A DNA stretch of 15,264 nt from an uncultured Pelolinea sp. (lineage in GTDB: Bacteria > Chloroflexota > Anaerolineae > Anaerolineales > Anaerolineaceae): positions 1-15,264 of the forward strand of contig CALGUJ010000045.1 in assembly GCA_937902055.1 (NCBI GenBank), read 5' to 3'. The translations under genes were made by a program, and so were the position numbers. Shown here in pieces: positions 6,110 to 15,136 of the stretch. Each line of letters opens with the position of its first letter. Position 1 is the stretch's first letter. The notes beneath the pieces are model-generated. The model made no database searches and was not told where the DNA came from. It saw only the letters and a list, made by a program, of their open reading frames with translations.

Positions 6110-7186
6110 ATGATCATTTCCAATAACCTGTTGGTTTTCATTTTAGCGCTCAGCTTTCTGCTGTTCACGCACGAGCTGGGGCATTTCCTGATCGGCAAGC
6201 TGTTCCGCATCGAGGCCGAGGAGTTCGGCTTCGGTTACCCGCCCCGGCTGGCCCGTCTTTTCCGCTGGGGCAAGACGGATTTCACGCTCAACTGGATCCC
6301 GTTCGGCGCTTTCGTGCGCTTCAAGGGTGAGGACGACCCCAATTCCGAAGGTGGTTTTTACGCAGCCAATAAGTGGCAGCGGCTCGGCACCCTGCTGGCC
6401 GGGCCGGGCATGAATATCCTGGTTGGGATCATTCTGTTCAGCCTGGTGATCGCCCGCGCCGGGTACGCCGATACCAGCGTGATCCGCATCGCCGAAATCG
6501 CGCCAGATTCGCCGGCCGCGGAGGCCGGCATGCTCCCAGGAGATCAATTGCTCATGGTCAACGGCCAACCGCTGGAAGACATGACCACGGTCAGCGCCAT
6601 TGTGAAAGCCAACCTGGATCAGCCGGTAACGGTCACACTGCTGCGCGATACAGAAGAGATCGCGCTTACCGTGGTACCGCGTTCCAACCCGCCCGAAGGC
6701 CAGGGTGCGATGGGCATTGTTATGGAGTATCCCATCGAATACCATACCTTCCTGGAATCCATCCCTTTGGGCGCTCAAACCGCCTGGTACCAGATCAGGG
6801 AACTTTTCTCTCTGCCGGGCCAATTGATACGCGGCGAAGTATCTTCTCAAGAACTCCGACCGCTTTCGCCCAAAGGACTCTACGACGTTTACGACCAGGT
6901 GCGGGAAAGCGAGCAAGTTTCCGAACAGGCTCAGCCCGATCTGGCATTTCTGAATATCGCCTGGTTCTTCGCCATCATCTCCACCGCCCTGGGCATTTCG
7001 AACCTGCTGCCCATTCCCGCCCTCGATGGCGGCCGCATTCTGTTCATCCTGCCCGAGATTTTCCTGGGTAAGCGCGTGCCATCGAAATATGAGAACACCA
7101 TTCACATGGTGGGTTACATGGCGCTGCTGGCGCTGATGGCATATATTTTCATGCAGGACTTTATTAATCCGATTGTGTTGCCTTAA
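6110..7186 (+). CDS. rseP: RseP-type site-2 intramembrane metalloprotease (M50) with one PDZ domain
   Basis: The 358-residue membrane protease contains the zinc-binding HELGH at 21-25 in the first helix. NLLPIPALDGGR at about 298-309 supplies the third ligand (Asp306). Between them is a single PDZ domain at about 125-190 (IAEIAPDSPAAEAGMLPGD...). LLAGPGMNILVG at about 95-106 is the second conserved membrane segment, and two more hydrophobic helices end the protein. Family members cut anti-sigma factors or other single-pass proteins within the membrane after a first cleavage. E. coli RseP has two PDZ domains; the shorter one-PDZ form here is common in Gram-positives and others. The next gene begins 5 bases after the stop, so co-transcription is very likely. 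The target anti-sigma factor is not in the window. Confidence 0.95.
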   Translation: MIISNNLLVFILALSFLLFTHELGHFLIGKLFRIEAEEFGFGYPPRLARLFRWGKTDFTLNWIPFGAFVRFKGEDDPNSEGGFYAANKWQRLGTLLAGPGMNILVGIILFSLVIARAGYADTSVIRIAEIAPDSPAAEAGMLPGDQLLMVNGQPLEDMTTVSAIVKANLDQPVTVTLLRDTEEIALTVVPRSNPPEGQGAMGIVMEYPIEYHTFLESIPLGAQTAWYQIRELFSLPGQLIRGEVSSQELRPLSPKGLYDVYDQVRESEQVSEQAQPDLAFLNIAWFFAIISTALGISNLLPIPALDGGRILFILPEIFLGKRVPSKYENTIHMVGYMALLALMAYIFMQDFINPIVLP

Positions 7187-7191
7187 TAACA

Positions 7192-8130
7192 ATGACAGAA
7201 AAATCCCGCCCCCTGAATTTGATCGACTCTTTACTGGTTCCCAACGAACCTTTCCCGCCGGAATATCTGCATATCTTTTCCGATATCACCGAAGCCGACC
7301 TGGCGGAGATAAAAAAAGTATGGCCGCGCGTTCCGGTGCTGCGCAAGATCAACTTGCTGCAAGATCTGGAAGGCATGCTGGAATCGGATACCCTGCTCTG
7401 CTATGATGATTTCGCCCGCTTTGCGTTAGGCGATGAAGACCCGGAAGTGCGCAGCCACGCCATCAAGCTGCTGTGGGAAAGCAATGATCCCAAGCTGGCG
7501 CGCATCTTCGGAGAATTGCTTTCAGGCGACCCCAGTGAAGACGTACGCGCCGAAGCGGCTGCTGCCCTGGGCAATTTCGTTCTGCTGGGAGAATTGGAGG
7601 AGGTTTCCGCGCGGGTGTTCGAACGCACGCTGGAATTGCTGCTGCAGCAATACCAGTCCGATCTGGCGGACAAGATCCGCCAGGAAATCCTGCGCGCGGT
7701 GTCGTATTGCGGGCGGGAGGAGATCGCCGCCATGATCAAGGACGCATTCGCAAACGGCAGCAAAACATGGAAACTGGCGGCTTTGGAATCGATGGGGCGT
7801 TCCGCCGATGTGCGCTGGAAAAATCAGGTGCTCGAATCCATTCACAGCGAGGATGCCGATTTTCAGTACGAAGCCATCCGCGCGGCCGGCGAGTTGGAGT
7901 TGAAAGCCGCCCGCCCGGTTCTGTTGAAAATGCTGGCCGAGGAAGTCGGCAACACCGACATCTATTACCAAACCATTTGGGCGCTTTCCAAGATAGGCGG
8001 CGAATCGGTTAAGGAAACCCTGCAAGACCTGCTGGAACATGCCGATAACGATGAGGAGGTCGAGGTGTTGGAAATGGCGCTCGACAATCTGGATTTTTCG
8101 GACGAGAATGCTTCGTTGGATATTTTCTAG
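7192..8130 (+). CDS. HEAT-repeat scaffold protein
   Basis: The 312-residue acidic protein is all helical. It shows repeated HEAT-like helix pairs from about residue 78: DEDPEVRSHAIKLLWES, DPSEDVRAEAAAALGNF, LADKIRQEILRAVSYCG, TWKLAALESMGRSAD, DFQYEAIRAAGELE, IYYQTIWALSKIGG and EEVEVLEMALDNLDF, roughly seven units. No catalytic motif, membrane helix or signal peptide is visible, so it should be a cytoplasmic protein-interaction scaffold. It starts 5 bases after rseP. Its TAG is followed directly by the acylphosphatase gene, with a GTG that overlaps the stop by one base. The partner is unknown; the tight position after rseP is the only clue. Confidence 0.88.
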   Translation: MTEKSRPLNLIDSLLVPNEPFPPEYLHIFSDITEADLAEIKKVWPRVPVLRKINLLQDLEGMLESDTLLCYDDFARFALGDEDPEVRSHAIKLLWESNDPKLARIFGELLSGDPSEDVRAEAAAALGNFVLLGELEEVSARVFERTLELLLQQYQSDLADKIRQEILRAVSYCGREEIAAMIKDAFANGSKTWKLAALESMGRSADVRWKNQVLESIHSEDADFQYEAIRAAGELELKAARPVLLKMLAEEVGNTDIYYQTIWALSKIGGESVKETLQDLLEHADNDEEVEVLEMALDNLDFSDENASLDIF

Positions 8131-8147
8131 TGCAAGAGGGATCAAGA

Positions 8148-8438
8148 ATGGAAGAAGCTCAAAAGCGTTTGCATGCTACCGTACATGGTCTTGTCCAGGG
8201 CGTCGGATTCCGCTTTTTCGTGTTCCAGTATGGGGTCAATCTTGGACTGTATGGTTGGGTGCGCAACCGGTTCAACGGTGAAGTTGAAGTGGTGGCGGAA
8301 GGTTCCCAAAGTATTCTGAATGAATTTCTGGAAAAACTCAAAGAAGGGCCGCAAATGGCGCAGGTGGATGAGGTTAGGGTAGAATGGTTCGACCCATCCG
8401 GCGACCTGCAGCCCTTCACAATCCTCGAAACGGCTTGA
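8148..8438 (+). CDS. acyP: Acylphosphatase
   Basis: The 96-residue protein has the acylphosphatase signature GLVQGVGFRFFV, with phosphate-binding Arg22, and GWVRNRFNGEVEV, with catalytic Asn40. The family hydrolyses acyl-phosphate bonds such as those of acetyl phosphate or carbamoyl phosphate in the cytoplasm. The length matches stand-alone enzymes; there is no HypF extension. The ATG at 8148 is chosen because AGAGGGA lies 6 bases upstream. A GTG at 8130 would add six residues and overlap the previous stop, but has poorer support. It is the last gene of the run that includes rseP and the HEAT-repeat gene, and converges with uvrB 6 bases later. Confidence 0.95.
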   Translation: MEEAQKRLHATVHGLVQGVGFRFFVFQYGVNLGLYGWVRNRFNGEVEVVAEGSQSILNEFLEKLKEGPQMAQVDEVRVEWFDPSGDLQPFTILETA

Positions 8439-8444
8439 TTCTGT

Positions 8445-10487
8445 TTAAGTCTCTTCGCCGCTGATAATGGCGGCTTTCTTCCAACCCGGTTGCCCGGATT
8501 CATCCGCCAGCATCAACCTCAATTCAAGGATCTGATCACGCAGCACAGCCGCCCGTTCGAATTCCAGGTTTTGCGCGGCTTGCTTCATCTTCTCCTCGGT
8601 TTCCTGGATCAGGTGTTTGATTTCACCGGCCGGCAGGCGCGTGGCAGCCGGCTCCGTGTTATATTCGCCCTGCATTTCCGCAACCGCGTATTCACTCAAG
8701 CGGGCGGTGATATCGTAAACTTCTTTGATGATTGTTGCTGGTTGGATGTGGTGTTCCTGGTTGTAAGCCTCCTGCTTGGCGCGGCGGCGGTCGGTTTCAT
8801 CGATCGATTCACGCATGGCGTCGGTCATCTGGTCGGCATACATGATCACGATCCCGTTGGCGTTGCGCGCCGCGCGCCCGATTGTCTGGATCAACGCCGT
8901 GGCAGAACGCAGGAATCCCTGTTTGTCCGCGTCCAGGATTGCCACCAGCGATACTTCCGGCAGGTCCAATCCTTCGCGCAGCAGGTTGATGCCCACGATC
9001 ACGTCGTAAACTCCCAGGCGCAGGTCGCGCAAAATACCCACGCGGTCCAGCGTTTCCACCTCGGAGTGCAGGTAGTGCACTTTAATGTTAAGTTCTTTGA
9101 GATATTCGGACAGGTCTTCCGCCATGCGTTTGGTCAAGGTAGTCACCAGCACGCGCTCCTTGCGTTCCACGCGCGCGCGGATCTCGCCGATCAGGTCGTC
9201 CACCTGCCCCTCCACCGGCCGTACCAAAATCTGCGGGTCCACCAGGCCGGTTGGGCGGATGATCTGCTCGACCACCTGGTCATTTTTTTCCATCTCGTAC
9301 GGTCCGGGAGTGGCCGAGGTGTAGATGGTCGAGCCCATTTTTTCCTCGAATTCCCCGAAAGTCAGCGGGCGGTTGTCCAGCGCGGAGGGCAGGCGGAAGC
9401 CATATTCCACCAGCGTGGATTTACGCGACCGGTCGCCATTGTACATGCCGCGGATTTGCGGCACGGTCATGTGCGATTCATCGATCACCATGATGTATTC
9501 CGACGGCATGAAGTCCATCAGTGTCCAGGGTGCTGAACCTTCCGGGCGCTGGTCCATGTGGCGCGAGTAATTTTCAATGCCCGAACAGTAACCGATCTCG
9601 CGCAGCATCTCCAGGTCGAAGCGCGTGCGCTGCTCCAGGCGTTGCGCTTCCAGCAGCTTTTCCTGCGACTTAAAAACCTTCAGTTGGCCATCCAACTCAT
9701 TTTCGATATCATTCAACGCCTTACGCAGGCGGTCTTCTTCGGTGATGAAGTGCTTGGCCGGGTAAATTTGAACTTCATCCAGCTCTTCCAGGATTTCGCC
9801 CGTTACCGGGTTGATCTTGATGATGCGCTCGACTTCGTCGCCGAAGAATGCGATGCGGTAAACCAGGCTTTTCTCGTAAGCCGGGAAAACTTCCAGCGTA
9901 TCCCCGCGCAGGCGGAAGATGCCCGGCCGCAAGTCCAGGTCGTTGCGCGCGTAGTGCGATTCCACCAATTGCCGCAGCAGCACGTTGCGCCGGTAGATCT
10001 CCCCCTTGCGCAAATCCATCACCACGCTGGAATATGCTTCGGGGCTGCCCAGCCCGTAGATGGCCGAAACGGACGCCACCACGATCACGTCCTTGCGCGA
10101 CACGATCGAAGTGGTGGCTGCCAACCGCAGCCGTTCGATCTCCTCATTGATCTCGGTTTCTTTTTCGATATACAAATCCTGGCGCGGAACGTAAGCCTCC
10201 GGCTGGTAATAATCATAATAGGAGACAAAATATTCCACCGCGTTCTCGGGGAAGAATTCCTTGAATTCGGCGTAGAGCTGCGCTGCCAAAGTTTTATTGT
10301 GCACCAGCACCAGCGCCGGCCGCTGCACCTGCTGGATCACGTTGGCAATCGTGAAAGTCTTGCCGGTTCCCGTGGCGCCCAGCAGCACCTGATGGCGCAT
10401 GCCAGCGCGGATGCCGCTCACCAGTTCCTGTATCGCCTGGGGCTGATCGCCCAACGGTTCATAAGGAGCTTTAAGTTTGAATTCCAT
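8445..10487 (-). CDS. uvrB: UvrABC excinuclease subunit B
   Basis: The 680-residue protein is full length for UvrB, the damage-verifying helicase-like subunit of nucleotide excision repair. Walker A is GATGTGKT at 37-44. The damage-probing hairpin region follows, with [19 protein letters not shown] at about 88-106. [11 protein letters not shown] (Walker B) is near residue 335 and QTIGRAARN (motif VI) near 535. The C-terminal UVR helix pair spans about 626-661 ([20 protein letters not shown]), the site that contacts UvrC. The ATG at 10487 follows CAGGAATAAAGGA, a Shine-Dalgarno lying in the last codons of mfd. Only 4 bases separate the two genes, so uvrB is expected to be translated from the mfd mRNA. 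Neither uvrA nor uvrC is in the window. No key residue is missing. Confidence 0.98.
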   Translation of the reverse strand: MEFKLKAPYEPLGDQPQAIQELVSGIRAGMRHQVLLGATGTGKTFTIANVIQQVQRPALVLVHNKTLAAQLYAEFKEFFPENAVEYFVSYYDYYQPEAYVPRQDLYIEKETEINEEIERLRLAATTSIVSRKDVIVVASVSAIYGLGSPEAYSSVVMDLRKGEIYRRNVLLRQLVESHYARNDLDLRPGIFRLRGDTLEVFPAYEKSLVYRIAFFGDEVERIIKINPVTGEILEELDEVQIYPAKHFITEEDRLRKALNDIENELDGQLKVFKSQEKLLEAQRLEQRTRFDLEMLREIGYCSGIENYSRHMDQRPEGSAPWTLMDFMPSEYIMVIDESHMTVPQIRGMYNGDRSRKSTLVEYGFRLPSALDNRPLTFGEFEEKMGSTIYTSATPGPYEMEKNDQVVEQIIRPTGLVDPQILVRPVEGQVDDLIGEIRARVERKERVLVTTLTKRMAEDLSEYLKELNIKVHYLHSEVETLDRVGILRDLRLGVYDVIVGINLLREGLDLPEVSLVAILDADKQGFLRSATALIQTIGRAARNANGIVIMYADQMTDAMRESIDETDRRRAKQEAYNQEHHIQPATIIKEVYDITARLSEYAVAEMQGEYNTEPAATRLPAGEIKHLIQETEEKMKQAAQNLEFERAAVLRDQILELRLMLADESGQPGWKKAAIISGEET
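8457..8480 (+). terminator. Weak possible terminator after acylphosphatase, inside the uvrB 3' end
   Basis: GCCGC (8457-8461), an 8-base loop and GCGGC (8470-8474) are followed by TTTCTT on the plus strand. The five G:C pairs and imperfect T-run could give partial termination of the acylphosphatase transcript. The hairpin lies within the last codons of the convergent uvrB gene, so it may be incidental. Confidence 0.3.
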
Positions 10488-10491
10488 TCCT

Positions 10492-13400
10492 TTATTCCTG
10501 TTTAATGGTTAGTCCAATTAATCGGTCAAGTGTCTGTGTTATGCGATCCTGCCAGCCGTTTTCCGCACCGATCGGCATCCAGTAAGCGTTCTTTCCCCGC
10601 CGGATGTCGCTGCCGATATCAGCCAGGTCGCGCGCTTTGATGCCTTCCGGCAAGGCCGGGTAACGCAGCACGATTTGATCCCCTTCCACCGTGATCGACG
10701 ACAAACCGCACAGTTCAGCCTTCAATTTTAGGGATAACTGCCAGAACAAGTTCGCGGTTTCCTGAGGTAGGGGGCCGAAGCGATCGGTGAATTCTTCTCG
10801 AATACGGTCGATGTCTTCCTCGTTAATCGTATCAGCAATCCGGCGGTACAACTGCAGGCGCAAGCGGTCAGCGGGTATGTAACTTTGGGGGATTCCGACG
10901 GAAAGCGGCAATTCGATCGCCACCAGCGGTCGGATGCCGTGGAAAGGCAGCGCCGGCTTGACCGGCTCGGTTTCCCCGCCGGCTTGCTTGCTTTCATTCA
11001 CTGCTTCCGAGAGCAGGCGCGTGTATAGATGAAAACCCACCGAGGCGATGTGCCCATGCTGGGTAGTGCCCAGCAGGTCGCCCGCCCCGCGCATTTCCAG
11101 ATCGCGCATGGCGATGGAATAGCCCGCGCCCAATTGGGTGTTCTCGGCGATGGTCTCCAGGCGTTCCAACCCTTCCGGCGTGGGCAGGCGTTTGCGATGA
11201 TGGAAAAAGTAGGCGTACGCCCTGGAAGCGCCGCGCCCCACACGCCCGCGCAGCTGGTAAAGCTGCGCCAGGCCGAAAGTATCCCCGCGGTCGACGATCA
11301 GCGTATTGGCGTTGGGGATGTCCAGCCCGGATTCGATGATGGAAGTCGATACCAGCACGTCCACTTCGCCGGCCGTGAATTTGTGCATCACATCCGCCAG
11401 TTGATCCTCATCCATCTGCCCATGCGCGATTCCCAGGCGGGCCTCCGGCACCAGTTTGCGCAAGTGATTGGACATCGCGCCGATGGTCTGCACACGGTTG
11501 TGCACGAAGAATACCTGCCCGCCGCGGTCGATCTCGCGGATGATGGCGTTGCGCACCAACTGTGGATCATAACCACCGATGTGCGTCTGGATGGGCAGGC
11601 GGTCCGAAGGCGGGGTGTTGATATTGGAGATATCGCGGATACCCGAAAGCGCCATGTACAGCGTACGCGGGATGGGTGTGGCGGTCAACGTCAGCACATC
11701 GATCTCGGTGCGCATTTTCTTGAAATATTCCTTATGGGTAACGCCGAAACGCTGTTCTTCATCGATGACCAGCAAGCCCAGGTCCTTGAACAGCACGTCG
11801 TTTTGCAGCAGGCGATGGGTTCCGATGATGATGTCCACTTCGCCGGCCTGCAATTGCAGCAGGATCAGGGCCTGCTCCCCCGGGCTGCGGAAACGCGAGA
11901 GCATCTCGACGGTCACCGGGAAAGGCGCCAGGCGCTTGCTGAAAGTATCGAAATGCTGCTGCGCCAGCACCGTGGTGGGCACCAACACAGCCACCTGCCG
12001 CCCATCCATTACGGCCTTGAAAGCCGCCCGCAGCGCTACCTCGGTCTTTCCATAGCCGACGTCGCCGCACAGCAGGCGGTCCATCGGCCGCGCCCGTTCC
12101 ATGTCGCGTTTGACCTCTTCAATTGCCCGCATCTGGTCATCGGTTTCTGTATAAGGAAAACTCATTTCCAGGATATGCTGCCACTCGGTATCGTTCTTAT
12201 AGGCATAGCCTTTTACCGTCTGGCGTTTTGCGTAGAGCTCCAACAGGTCGGCGGCTACTTCCTTGACGGCTTCCCTGACCTTTTCCTTGGCGGTCACCCA
12301 GTCTTTCCCGCCCAGCCGCGTCGGATGCGGTGTACGCTCGTCCGGCCCAATATACTGGCTCAGACGGTCGGCCTGATGCACCGGGACAAAGAGTTGGTCG
12401 TCGTCTGCATACTTGATCAACAAAAAGTCGCGTTCCACGCCCTCAATGGTGCGCTGCACCAATCCGGCAAAACGGCCTATGCCGTAATCGACGTGCACCA
12501 CCCAGTCGCCGGGTTTGAGATCAGCATACGAAATTTCAGGCCCCTCAAAACTCCGGGCGCGCATCTTGCGCGGCCGCGGGCGCTCCCAGCCGAAAATCTC
12601 GCTGTCGGTCAGCAGGATTTCGGTTTTACCGTTGGGATAACGCACTTCCCATCCCGCATTCAGGCTGCCATCGATGTAACTCAACACCTGGCTGTCAGCC
12701 AGTTCGGCTGCCCGCGCGCCGCCTACTTCTTTTAAACGCCCGATCTGTTTGGATACAATCGTGAGGCGGCTGCCGTTGTCTGCTGCCCTGGAAATAAAAG
12801 CGAACAAGTCGGTTAAGTGGCTACCAAAGCGCGCGCCGGGTGAAAAAGCATGCGAAAGGGGATGGACTTCATCGCTCAAGGGGAATCCCAGGTCGATCGC
12901 GCTAAAGCGGGTCATCGCATCGCTGATTTCCGACCAGGTGGTGTACGGCAGTGGGAAGTCCGAAGGTATGCTGTGAACGTCCACAGCTTCTTTGCGTAAT
13001 TTCAGGGCTTGTTCTTCAATTTCTTCAGAAGTTACCTGCAGTGAAGCATTGTTATCCAACAGGATGATCGCGCCCTTTGGCAAAAAATCCAGCAGCGACG
13101 CCGGTTGTTTATAAGCCAGCGGTAGGTTGAATTCCACCAGCGCCTGGCCGGGGTCTTCATTTTCAAGGTTGATCTTTCCGATCACTTCGCTGGCTGGTGG
13201 GATGAAAACGGATTCCACCACTTGCACGGAACGCTGGCTGGCCGGGTCGAACGTGCGGATGGAATCGACCTCATCTCCGAAGAAATCGATGCGCACCGGG
13301 AATTCCAGATGCATCGGCCACACATCCACCAAACCGCCGCGGCGTGAAAACTGCCCGGCGCCGGTCACCAACTCAGCCCGGTTGTAGCCGATTTCCATCC

Positions 13401-13899
13401 ACTTTCGGCAAAGCGCGTCCACGTTATTGATGCTGCCTGTTTTCAGGGTCGAACAGGCCATCAAAAAATCGCGGCGCGGCACGCTGCGGGTCATCAAAGA
13501 TTTGACCGAGGTGAAGATCACCTCAGGGTAATTGCCTTCAGCACGGTTCGGCAAAAAACCTTGCGCCAGCGCCACCAACGTTTCCATGCGGTCGCGGCGC
13601 GTGTCGCGCCCCCAGTTGATCTTTTCATAAAATAAAGGCGCCGGTTCGGCAAAGATATAATTCCGGCCGTCTTTCGACCAGAAATTGAATTCCTCGTACA
13701 TCGATTGCAGCCGGTCGGCTTTGGAGGTGATGAAAACCAGCGGTTTTTGGAGACCCTGCTGCAAGGCAGCCATGAAAGGCAGCCTGACCGAACGCGGCAA
13801 GCTGATCGGGATCTGCGCCGGTTCCCCCCTTAACCGCTCCAGTAGATCGGAAAAACCTTCCAGTTCGTCGAACCGGATTAAAGTCTCATTGCTCATCAT
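10492..13899 (-). CDS. mfd: Transcription-repair coupling factor Mfd
   Basis: The 1135-residue protein is full length for Mfd, the DNA translocase that pushes stalled RNA polymerase off lesions and recruits UvrA. Residues 1 to about 350 form the UvrB-like N-terminal module. The RNA-polymerase-interacting CarD-like domain lies at about 460-525 ([20 protein letters not shown]...[15 protein letters not shown]). The RecG-like motor follows: Walker A GDVGYGKT at 612-619, DEEQ at 713-716, [15 protein letters not shown], and [14 protein letters not shown] as motif VI. The C-terminal TRCF domain completes it. Two ATGs stand in tandem at 13899 and 13896. The start overlaps the end of pth by 14 bases and has no clear Shine-Dalgarno, so translation is probably coupled to pth. 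The order pth-mfd is widespread in Gram-positives; uvrB directly after mfd is less usual. Confidence 0.98.
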   Translation of the reverse strand: MMSNETLIRFDELEGFSDLLERLRGEPAQIPISLPRSVRLPFMAALQQGLQKPLVFITSKADRLQSMYEEFNFWSKDGRNYIFAEPAPLFYEKINWGRDTRRDRMETLVALAQGFLPNRAEGNYPEVIFTSVKSLMTRSVPRRDFLMACSTLKTGSINNVDALCRKWMEIGYNRAELVTGAGQFSRRGGLVDVWPMHLEFPVRIDFFGDEVDSIRTFDPASQRSVQVVESVFIPPASEVIGKINLENEDPGQALVEFNLPLAYKQPASLLDFLPKGAIILLDNNASLQVTSEEIEEQALKLRKEAVDVHSIPSDFPLPYTTWSEISDAMTRFSAIDLGFPLSDEVHPLSHAFSPGARFGSHLTDLFAFISRAADNGSRLTIVSKQIGRLKEVGGARAAELADSQVLSYIDGSLNAGWEVRYPNGKTEILLTDSEIFGWERPRPRKMRARSFEGPEISYADLKPGDWVVHVDYGIGRFAGLVQRTIEGVERDFLLIKYADDDQLFVPVHQADRLSQYIGPDERTPHPTRLGGKDWVTAKEKVREAVKEVAADLLELYAKRQTVKGYAYKNDTEWQHILEMSFPYTETDDQMRAIEEVKRDMERARPMDRLLCGDVGYGKTEVALRAAFKAVMDGRQVAVLVPTTVLAQQHFDTFSKRLAPFPVTVEMLSRFRSPGEQALILLQLQAGEVDIIIGTHRLLQNDVLFKDLGLLVIDEEQRFGVTHKEYFKKMRTEIDVLTLTATPIPRTLYMALSGIRDISNINTPPSDRLPIQTHIGGYDPQLVRNAIIREIDRGGQVFFVHNRVQTIGAMSNHLRKLVPEARLGIAHGQMDEDQLADVMHKFTAGEVDVLVSTSIIESGLDIPNANTLIVDRGDTFGLAQLYQLRGRVGRGASRAYAYFFHHRKRLPTPEGLERLETIAENTQLGAGYSIAMRDLEMRGAGDLLGTTQHGHIASVGFHLYTRLLSEAVNESKQAGGETEPVKPALPFHGIRPLVAIELPLSVGIPQSYIPADRLRLQLYRRIADTINEEDIDRIREEFTDRFGPLPQETANLFWQLSLKLKAELCGLSSITVEGDQIVLRYPALPEGIKARDLADIGSDIRRGKNAYWMPIGAENGWQDRITQTLDRLIGLTIKQE

Positions 13900-14506
13900 T
13901 CAAGACAGAACCGTTATAGATGTTCATAGCCTTGTCAATGCCGTGTTCCAGGTAGGTTTCCAGCGCATCCGCGCAGGTATCCAGAACCTGGTTGAGGATC
14001 TCTTCTTCCGGCCCTCTAAATTTCTTCAACACGTAATCCACCGCGTCCATGCGCCCCGGCGGCCGTCCGATCCCCACCCGTAAGCGCGGGAAAGTTTCCG
14101 ATCCCAGGCGGGTGATGATCGATTGCATGCCCTTCTGCCCGGCTGATCCGCCGGCTTTACGGATGCGAATGCTGCCGAAAGGCACATCCAGATCATCGTT
14201 GACTACCACCAGGTGATCGAGGTTGACTTTGTAAAAATTTACGAAAGAACCCACCGCCACGCCGGAGTTGTTCATGAATGTCTGCGGCATTACCAGGGCT
14301 ACCCGCTTACCCTTGACCATTCCGTTCCCGGTGAGGGCTTTGAAACGGTAATGAGCAACATCCATCTCCCAGCGTTGAGCCAGGCGCTGAATGACCAGGA
14401 AGCCAATATTATGGCGCGTGTATTCATATTCGCGCCCGGGATTCCCCAATCCGACGATCAGGAACCATTCTAAGGATTCGGTGGCAGGTTTTTTTCGCAG
14501 GAACAT
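13886..14506 (-). CDS. pth: Peptidyl-tRNA hydrolase
   Basis: The 206-residue cytoplasmic enzyme releases peptides from prematurely dissociated peptidyl-tRNA so that the tRNA can be reused. Family motifs are intact: IVGLGNPGREYEYTRHNIGF with Asn22 and catalytic His32, PQTFMNNSG with Asn80, and VVNDDLDVPFG with Asp104. The loop that reads GGHNGL in E. coli is GGSAGQKGMQSI here; I regard this as a lineage variant rather than a defect. The N-terminus is about ten residues longer than usual (MFLRKKPATES). It is the first gene of the pth-mfd-uvrB unit and overlaps mfd by 14 bases, so translation-quality control and DNA repair share one transcript. Confidence 0.97.
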   Translation of the reverse strand: MFLRKKPATESLEWFLIVGLGNPGREYEYTRHNIGFLVIQRLAQRWEMDVAHYRFKALTGNGMVKGKRVALVMPQTFMNNSGVAVGSFVNFYKVNLDHLVVVNDDLDVPFGSIRIRKAGGSAGQKGMQSIITRLGSETFPRLRVGIGRPPGRMDAVDYVLKKFRGPEEEILNQVLDTCADALETYLEHGIDKAMNIYNGSVLNDEQ

Positions 14507-14521
14507 TCTCTTATTATCCTA

Positions 14522-14549
14522 TTTATAAATCGGCAACAAGTTAGTCTAA
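14522..14549 (-). promoter_or_regulatory. Possible promoter of the pth-mfd-uvrB operon
   Basis: On the minus strand TTAGAC (14549-14544) and TATAAA (14527-14522) are 16 bases apart and lie just before the pth start at 14506. The -35 match is poor. The -35 overlaps an 11-base palindrome, GTTAGTCTAAC (14540-14550), which could be an operator. No SOS box resembling the E. coli or Bacillus consensus was recognised. Confidence 0.3.
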
Positions 14550-14642
14550 CATAAGACATTCATTTAAGCAAAAATTTACGGAAGGGCGCTTTCGTCAATC
14601 TTCTAACAAGGTTTTAATGGAAACCGGCCCTTTTTTCTGGTA

Positions 14643-14651
14643 TGCTATAAT
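14643..14651 (+). promoter_or_regulatory. Extended -10 promoter
   Basis: TGCTATAAT is a perfect TATAAT with the TGn extension, 24 bases before the ATG of the two-TM membrane protein gene. The preceding bases are pyrimidine-rich (TTTTTTCTGG) with no -35 match. An AGG (14667-14669) lies in the short leader as a modest ribosome site. Confidence 0.7.
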
Positions 14652-14675
14652 CAATCACTAGAATACAGGCTAAAA

Positions 14676-15107
14676 ATGACAGAAAATCAGGGATTTCCCG
14701 CCGAAAATTTACCCGCTGATAAAAATAAAACCGCCGCGATCATCCTTGCGATCGTTGCGGTTATTTTGTTGGTTGGGGTAATTTTCGGGATTGTGGTTTT
14801 ATCCAAACAAGATGCGGATACCACCGGCCGGGTGCGCGATATTTTCATTATCGTTTTGGCGCTGGAATCGCTGCTCTTGGGCGTGGCCTTGGTCGTCCTG
14901 GTTATACAACTGGCTGTCTTGACTAACCTGATCCAGAACGAAGTCAAGCCGATCCTGGCTTCCACCAAGGAAGCCGTCAGCACGATCAAAGGCACCAGCA
15001 AGTTCATCTCCGACCGCGCGGTTCAGCCGATCATCACCGCCAGCAGTTTTATGGCAGGCTCACGCAAGTTATTTGAAATCATCGGTTTTATTAAACGTAA
15101 AGAATAG
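14676..15107 (+). CDS. Small membrane protein with two helices and a cytoplasmic-type tail, unknown function
   Basis: The 143-residue protein has a polar N-terminus. Hydrophobic helices lie at about 19-42 (TAAIILAIVAVILLVGVIFG) and 55-83. The helical tail then reads NEVKPILASTKEAVSTIKGT and SDRAVQPIITASSF. The tail pattern (V+PIL...T...TI..T..F.SD..V.PI) resembles the membrane-anchored DUF948/YtxG type of envelope-stress protein. In Bacillus a YtxG-type gene neighbours ytxH, as it does here. The resemblance is from memory of the pattern, so I leave the symbol empty. It has its own promoter, and the YtxH-domain gene begins 29 bases after its stop, giving a likely two-gene unit. No signal-peptide cleavage site is evident. 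Confidence 0.8.
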   Translation: MTENQGFPAENLPADKNKTAAIILAIVAVILLVGVIFGIVVLSKQDADTTGRVRDIFIIVLALESLLLGVALVVLVIQLAVLTNLIQNEVKPILASTKEAVSTIKGTSKFISDRAVQPIITASSFMAGSRKLFEIIGFIKRKE

Positions 15108-15118
15108 ACCAGTTTCCT

Positions 15119-15126
15119 GAAAGGAG
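15119..15126 (+). promoter_or_regulatory. Strong ribosome binding site of the YtxH-domain gene
   Basis: GAAAGGAG lies 10 bases before the ATG at 15137 and fixes that start for a gene cut off by the window edge. The preceding TCCT could pair with AGGA to form a short hairpin over the site, but the four-base stem is weak. Confidence 0.7.
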
Positions 15127-15136
15127 AGTGAATAAA

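Noticed and set aside
6143..7192. A 349-codon minus-strand frame opposite rseP
   Set aside because: rseP has the intact HELGH and LDGGR motifs. The antisense product has no family pattern.
8490..10505. Two long plus-strand frames (348 and 315 codons) opposite uvrB
   Set aside because: uvrB is unmistakable across the whole interval, and the antisense translations are low-complexity shadows.
11029..12735. A 568-codon open frame antisense to mfd
   Set aside because: mfd on the other strand has full-length homology and all its motifs. The antisense frame is histidine- and arginine-rich without any recognisable domain, an expected artefact of biased codons.
14610..14636. GGTTT/AAACC hairpin followed by GGCCCTTTTTT as a terminator
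   Set aside because: It lies between two divergent genes with nothing upstream to terminate, the T-run is offset from the stem, and the stem is only five pairs.
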